From contig NZ_BMZT01000003.1 of NCBI RefSeq assembly GCF_014652935.1, positions 186,001 through 250,000 on the forward strand: a stretch of DNA of 64,000 bases. Reading direction: 5' to 3'. The notes below the pieces were generated by a model. The model was not told the DNA's origin. It saw only the letters and a list, made by a program, of their open reading frames with translations, and searched no databases. This document shows positions 60,801-64,000 of this stretch, one piece after another (position 1 is the stretch's first letter; the number at the start of each line of letters is the position of its first letter). A program made the position numbers and the translations under genes. Source of the DNA: Luteimonas padinae. GTDB lineage: Bacteria > Pseudomonadota > Gammaproteobacteria > Xanthomonadales > Xanthomonadaceae.

Positions 60801-61334
60801 CTCGTGATGGCCTCGCAGTTCGAGTCGCTGCTGCACCCGTTCGTGATCCTGTTCACCATCCCGCTGGCGATGGTGGGCGCGGTGCTGGGCCTGCTGCTGA
60901 CCGGCAACACGATCTCGGTAGTGGTGTTCATCGGCCTGATCCTGATGGTCGGCCTGGTGGTGAAGAACGCGATCATCCTGATCGACAAGATCAACCAGCT
61001 GCGCGAGGCCGGGATGGCCAAGCGCGACGCGCTGGTGGAGGGCGCGCGCTCGCGCCTGCGCCCGATCGTGATGACCACGCTGTCGACCCTGTTCGGCTTC
61101 ATGCCGCTGGCGCTCGCCCTGGGCGAGGGCGCCGAGGTGCGCTCGCCGATGGCGATCACAGTGATCGGCGGCCTGCTGGTGTCGACGCTGCTGACGCTGC
61201 TGGTGATCCCGGTGGTGTACGACCTGCTCGATCGTCGCGGCGACGCCTGGTACCTGGAGCGTGGCCGCCGCGCGCGCGCCGCGGCGGGCGACGACAGCGA
61301 CGGCGATCGTGGCCGGGAGGGGCTGCCGGCATGA
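57831..61334 (+). CDS. RND efflux pump permease (HAE1-like), first of a pair
   Basis: 1167 residues, the proton-driven inner-membrane pump with two large periplasmic loops and 12 helices (first VAMVTVSMLLFGLIALGNL). The TM4 region GLVVDDSIVVLESIAKA carries the proton-relay Asp pair. Features: an Ala/Gly/Ser-rich insert in the first loop (about 265-310, GGSGGGGADEVARIAAASGD) and a long cytoplasmic linker between TM6 and TM7 (PEEAPHPQWRPASRWQ and on). The start overlaps the adaptor stop codon (ATGA) and its own stop codon overlaps the next ATG, so all three are translationally coupled. No outer-membrane partner is in view. Confidence 0.94.
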   Translation: MSDHQGTGMHQDDSGVDGTVRADGLVGFSVRRRVTVAMVTVSMLLFGLIALGNLKVNLLPDISYPTLTVRTEYTGAAPQEIETLVSEPVEEALGVVKGVRKLRSVSRTGQSDVVLEFAWGTDMDQASLEVRDKLDTLALPLEVEPPVLLRFNPSTEPILRLALSADEGEGDAARQLTLLRRYADDDLKKKLEPVSGVAAIKVGGGLEDEIQVELDLQALARIGLAPDAVVQRLREENINLSGGRLEQGTQRYLVRTINQFETVDEIRGMLVATQTGGSGGGGADEVARIAAASGDASVMAAAMSAQSAAASSNRAVADGRAVRLGDVAEVRQGWKEREAIIRLDGREAVELAIYKEGDANTVATAAAVEERLQRIRKELPPGVALDVVDDQARFIRAAISDVRTDAVFGGTLAILVIFLFLRSGWSTFVVGISLPVSIITTFFFMDQLGLSLNVMSLGGLALATGLVVDDSIVVLESIAKARERGLGIIDAAIAGTREVGMAVVASTLTIIAVFLPLVFVEGIAGQLFRDQALTIALAVGISLVVAMTLIPMLSALKSPAPMAFPEEAPHPQWRPASRWQRPFAAVSRWIGAAVRGVAFGISWLVVRAGRLLSAAVGRPMGMASRIAMAPYDRAERGYLRLLPGALARPRLVLGVAAAAFVLSMAIVPTLGTDLIPQLAQDRFEMTMRLPPGTPLRETDAMMRRVQQAHADDEGVSVLFGVSGTGTRLDANPTDSGENIGKLSVVMEGGGSEEVEARLTEGLRATMQGQAGAQVDFSRPALFSFSSPLEIELRGHDLDALAAAGGRLAELLRKSPHYADVKSTVEQGAPEIRIVFDQERAGAMGLTTRQVADAVVNSVRGEVATRYDFRDRKIDVLVRARESERDSVQAIRDLIVNPGAARPVRLATVAEVVATTGPSEIHRADLGRVAVVSANLRGIDLGAAVQDVETLVAANPLGAGIGMHIGGQGEELAESMSSLLFAFGLAIFMVYLVMASQFESLLHPFVILFTIPLAMVGAVLGLLLTGNTISVVVFIGLILMVGLVVKNAIILIDKINQLREAGMAKRDALVEGARSRLRPIVMTTLSTLFGFMPLALALGEGAEVRSPMAITVIGGLLVSTLLTLLVIPVVYDLLDRRGDAWYLERGRRARAAAGDDSDGDRGREGLPA

Positions 61335-64000
61335 CCGTCGCGGAATTCAGCCTGCGGCGGCCGGTCACCACGGTGATGCTGTTCGTGTCACTGGTGGTGG
61401 TCGGCCTGATCGCGGCCTTCCGGCTGCCGCTGGAGGCGCTGCCCGACGTGTCGGCGCCGTTCCTGTTCGTGCAGCTGCCCTACGAGGGCTCGTCGCCGGA
61501 AGAGGTGGAGCGCAACCTGCTGCGCCCGGCCGAGGAAGCGCTGGCGACGATGACCGGCATCAAGCGCATGCGCGGCCAGGCCGACGCCAACGGCGCCGGC
61601 ATCTTCATGGAGTTCCGCGACTGGGACCGCGACATCGCGATCACCGCGTCCGAGGCCCGCGAGCGGCTGGACGCGATCCGCGACGACCTGCCCGACGACT
61701 TCCGCCGCTACTTCGTCTTCAAGTGGTCGAGCGGCGACCAGGCGATCCTGCGCGTGCGCCTGGCGGGCGACGTCGACCTGTCGGCGTCGTACGACCTGCT
61801 CGATAGGCTGCTCAAGCGCCGGATCGAACGGGTGCCCGGCGTGGCCCGTGTCGAGATCAACGGTGCGCCGGCCAACGAGGTCGAGATCGCGATCGACCCG
61901 GACCGGCTCAACGCGCACGGCGTGGCGCTCAACACGCTCGCCGAGCGCCTGCGGACGGTCAATTTCTCGGTCTCCGCGGGCATGCTCGAGGATGGTGGCG
62001 TGCGCCTGCGCGTGCAGCCTCAGGGCGAGATCGCTTCCCTCGACCAGCTGCGCGAGCTGGTCATCGACACCGGCGGGCTGCGCCTGGGCGACATCGCCGA
62101 GGTGCGGCTGAAGCCCGCGCGCATCGACTTCGCGCGCCGCCTGGACGGCCGCCAGGCCGTGGGCCTGGAGGTGTTCAAGGAGCGCGACGCCAACCTGGTC
62201 GAGGTTTCGCGCGCGGCCATGGCCGAGCTGGATGCCGCCGGGCGCGATCCCGGCCTGGAAGGCATCGAGTTCAAGGTGATGCACGACATGGGCAAGGAGG
62301 TCACCGGCTCGCTGATCGAACTTGCGGAGGCCGGCGCAGTCGGCCTGCTGCTGTCGATCGCGGTGCTGTTCTTCTTCCTGCGCCACTGGCCGTCGACGCT
62401 GATGGTGACGCTGGCGATCCCGATCTGCTTCATCATGACGCTCGGCTTCATGCACTTCTTCGGCGTCACGCTCAACGTGCTGAGCCTGATGGGCCTGCTG
62501 CTGGCCGTCGGCATGCTGGTCGACAACGCCGTGGTGGTGGTGGAGAGCATCTACCAGGAGCGCGAGCGCGACCCCGGCAATCCGGTGCGCGCGTCGCTGG
62601 CGGGCACGAAGCACGTCGCGATCGCTCTGTCGGCGGGCACGCTGTGCCACTGCATCGTGTTCCTGCCCAACCTGTTGGGCGAGGTCAACGACATCAGCAT
62701 CTTCATGGCGCAGATCGCGATCACCATCTCGGTGTCGCTGCTGGCCTCGTGGCTGGTCGCGGTGAGCCTGATCCCGATGCTGTCGGCGCGCATGCGCACG
62801 CCGCCAGCGCTGGTGGAGAAGGGCGGGGTGATCCGGCGCCTGCAGGACCGCTACGCGCGCCTGCTGCGCTGGACCCTGGCGCACCGCGGCTGGAGCGTGG
62901 CCGGCATCGTGCTGGTGGTCGCGCTGAGCCTGGTGCCGATCAAGGGCACAACCTTCGACATGTTCGGCGGCGGCGAGCAGGGCGAGATCCAGCTCTACTA
63001 CAAATGGAACGGCGGCTACACGCTGCCGCAGATGTCCGAGGAGGTCACGCGGGTCGAGGGCTTCCTCGATGCCAACCGCGAGCGTTTCCGCATCACCCAG
63101 GTGTACTCGTACTTCAGCGAGGGCAACGATGCCGGAACGATCATCACCTTCGAAGAGGGCATCGCCGACCTGCGCCCGCTGTCGGAGGCGATCAGCAAGG
63201 GGTTGCCGAAGTCGGCGCGCGCCGAGATCGGCGTGTCCGGGCCGGGCGGACAGGGCGGCGGAGGCGGTGGCGGCATGGGCCAGAACGTGAGCGTGCAGCT
63301 GGTCGGCGACAGCGCCCCGGTGCTGCGCGAGCTGGCCACGGAACTGGTGCCGATGCTGGAGGCGCGCCCGGAGCTGCGCGACGTGCGCATCGACGGGGGC
63401 GCCAGCACCGACGAACTGGCGGTGCGGGTGGACCGCGAGCGCGCGGCGGCGTTCGGCTTCAGCGCCCAGCAGGTGTCGTCGTTCGTGTCGATGGCGCTGC
63501 GCGGCACCCAGCTGCGCGAGTACCGGCGCGACGACACCGAGGTGCCGGTCTGGGTGCGCTTCAGCGGCGCGCAGGAATACGGCCCGGGCGACATCGCCGG
63601 CTTCATGGTGCGTTCGCCGGACGGGCGCCAGGTGCCGCTGTCGGCGATGGTCGACCTGCAGGTGACGCCGTCGGCCACCCGGATCACGCGCCACGATCGC
63701 CAGACCGCGCTGGGCATCCAGGCCAACCTCGAGGGCGAGGCGACCATGGACGAAGCCCGCAAGGCGATGGAGGGCGTGCTCGGTGCGGTGACGCTGCCGC
63801 CCGGCTACGGCCATTCGTTCTCGGGCAGCGGCTTCGAGGAAAGCCAGCAGGCGATGAACCAGATGCTGTTCAACTTCGTGCTGGCGCTGGTGATGATCTA
63901 CGTGGTGATGGCCGCGGTGTTCGAGTCGCTGCTGTTCCCGTCAGCGATCATGAGCTGCGTGCTGTTCTCGATCCTGGGCGTGTTCTGGCTGTTCTGGATC
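61331..64000 (+). CDS. RND efflux pump permease (second of the pair; partial, runs off the window)
   Basis: 890 visible codons. The same fold as the upstream gene but divergent: VAEFSLRRPVTTVMLFVSL at the N-terminus, LLLAVGMLVDNAVVVVESIYQE for the TM4 Asp relay, a shorter TM6-TM7 linker, and a Gly-rich loop (PGGQGGGGGGGMGQN) late in the second periplasmic region. It overlaps the upstream permease by 4 bases. The arrangement of one adaptor with two permeases recalls MdtABC heteromeric pumps. The last few helices lie beyond position 64000. Confidence 0.94.
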   Translation, partial: MTVAEFSLRRPVTTVMLFVSLVVVGLIAAFRLPLEALPDVSAPFLFVQLPYEGSSPEEVERNLLRPAEEALATMTGIKRMRGQADANGAGIFMEFRDWDRDIAITASEARERLDAIRDDLPDDFRRYFVFKWSSGDQAILRVRLAGDVDLSASYDLLDRLLKRRIERVPGVARVEINGAPANEVEIAIDPDRLNAHGVALNTLAERLRTVNFSVSAGMLEDGGVRLRVQPQGEIASLDQLRELVIDTGGLRLGDIAEVRLKPARIDFARRLDGRQAVGLEVFKERDANLVEVSRAAMAELDAAGRDPGLEGIEFKVMHDMGKEVTGSLIELAEAGAVGLLLSIAVLFFFLRHWPSTLMVTLAIPICFIMTLGFMHFFGVTLNVLSLMGLLLAVGMLVDNAVVVVESIYQERERDPGNPVRASLAGTKHVAIALSAGTLCHCIVFLPNLLGEVNDISIFMAQIAITISVSLLASWLVAVSLIPMLSARMRTPPALVEKGGVIRRLQDRYARLLRWTLAHRGWSVAGIVLVVALSLVPIKGTTFDMFGGGEQGEIQLYYKWNGGYTLPQMSEEVTRVEGFLDANRERFRITQVYSYFSEGNDAGTIITFEEGIADLRPLSEAISKGLPKSARAEIGVSGPGGQGGGGGGGMGQNVSVQLVGDSAPVLRELATELVPMLEARPELRDVRIDGGASTDELAVRVDRERAAAFGFSAQQVSSFVSMALRGTQLREYRRDDTEVPVWVRFSGAQEYGPGDIAGFMVRSPDGRQVPLSAMVDLQVTPSATRITRHDRQTALGIQANLEGEATMDEARKAMEGVLGAVTLPPGYGHSFSGSGFEESQQAMNQMLFNFVLALVMIYVVMAAVFESLLFPSAIMSCVLFSILGVFWLFWI

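Noticed and set aside
57654-60836. 1060-codon frame antisense to the RND operon
   Set aside because: Shadow of the permease gene; no known domain and a His/Arg/Gln bias.

Overview
The window is a GC-rich (roughly 70 % by eye) chromosomal segment of a gammaproteobacterium, most likely of the family Lysobacteraceae/Xanthomonadaceae (Lysobacter, Luteimonas or a relative). The basis is gene content and order (map-glnD-dapD-yffB-dapE, serC-pheA-aroA, nfuA next to a large Pro/Ala-rich membrane protein, an Oar-like TonB receptor beside pyrH and tsf) plus a perfect Clp/CRP site and several apparently leaderless promoters. I see no rRNA, CRISPR array, insertion sequence, prophage or plasmid functions. 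It reads as core genome with a few accessory islands.

Layout. 1-6.1 kb: the translation cluster pyrH (partial), tsf and rpsB on the minus strand, split by a plus-strand TonB-dependent receptor. 6.1-14.3 kb, plus strand: map, glnD, dapD, a Spx/ArsC-like gene and dapE (nitrogen sensing and lysine/peptidoglycan precursor synthesis), then asnB behind an apparent asparagine-codon attenuator. 14.4-22.6 kb, minus strand: an Asn/Gly-rich secreted protein, a penicillin-acylase-family hydrolase, tpm, parC, an isochorismatase-like hydrolase, a small conserved protein and topoisomerase IB. 22.7-27.4 kb, plus strand: a small protein, a thioredoxin-reductase-like flavoprotein, tRNA-Leu (minus), rnr and rlmB, then a nested inverted-repeat block. 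27.7-30.6 kb, minus strand: RNase T and a three-gene HvfABC/bufferin-type RiPP cluster whose precursor carries two EF-hands. 30.7-35.3 kb: the phosphate operon pstSCAB-phoU with a Pho box. 35.3-39.3 kb: a possible Pho-linked small RNA, an Mrr-like membrane protein, a PHA-granule regulator, an FHA protein (plus) and msrPQ. 39.4-42.9 kb: serC-pheA-aroA. 43-51.2 kb: two small TonB-like proteins, serS, a LysR regulator, tRNA-Ser, a NarL/UvrY-type response regulator and rne. 51.6-64 kb: rluC, a REP-type hairpin, a pterin dehydratase, nfuA, the repetitive membrane protein, two small cytochromes c, and an RND efflux operon with one adaptor and two permeases (the second runs off the end).

The most notable points are: (1) an Asn-rich leader peptide with a competing terminator/antiterminator before asnB; (2) an EF-hand-containing EGKCG-motif precursor with its MNIO maturase and partner; (3) a Pho-box-preceded, terminator-ended 130-nt interval carrying an anti-Shine-Dalgarno stretch next to pstS; (4) a DapD with a histone-H1-like Lys/Ala tail; (5) a recurring promoter layout with a -10 hexamer exactly 6 nt before the ATG. 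All are read directly from sequence, and their function remains inference.
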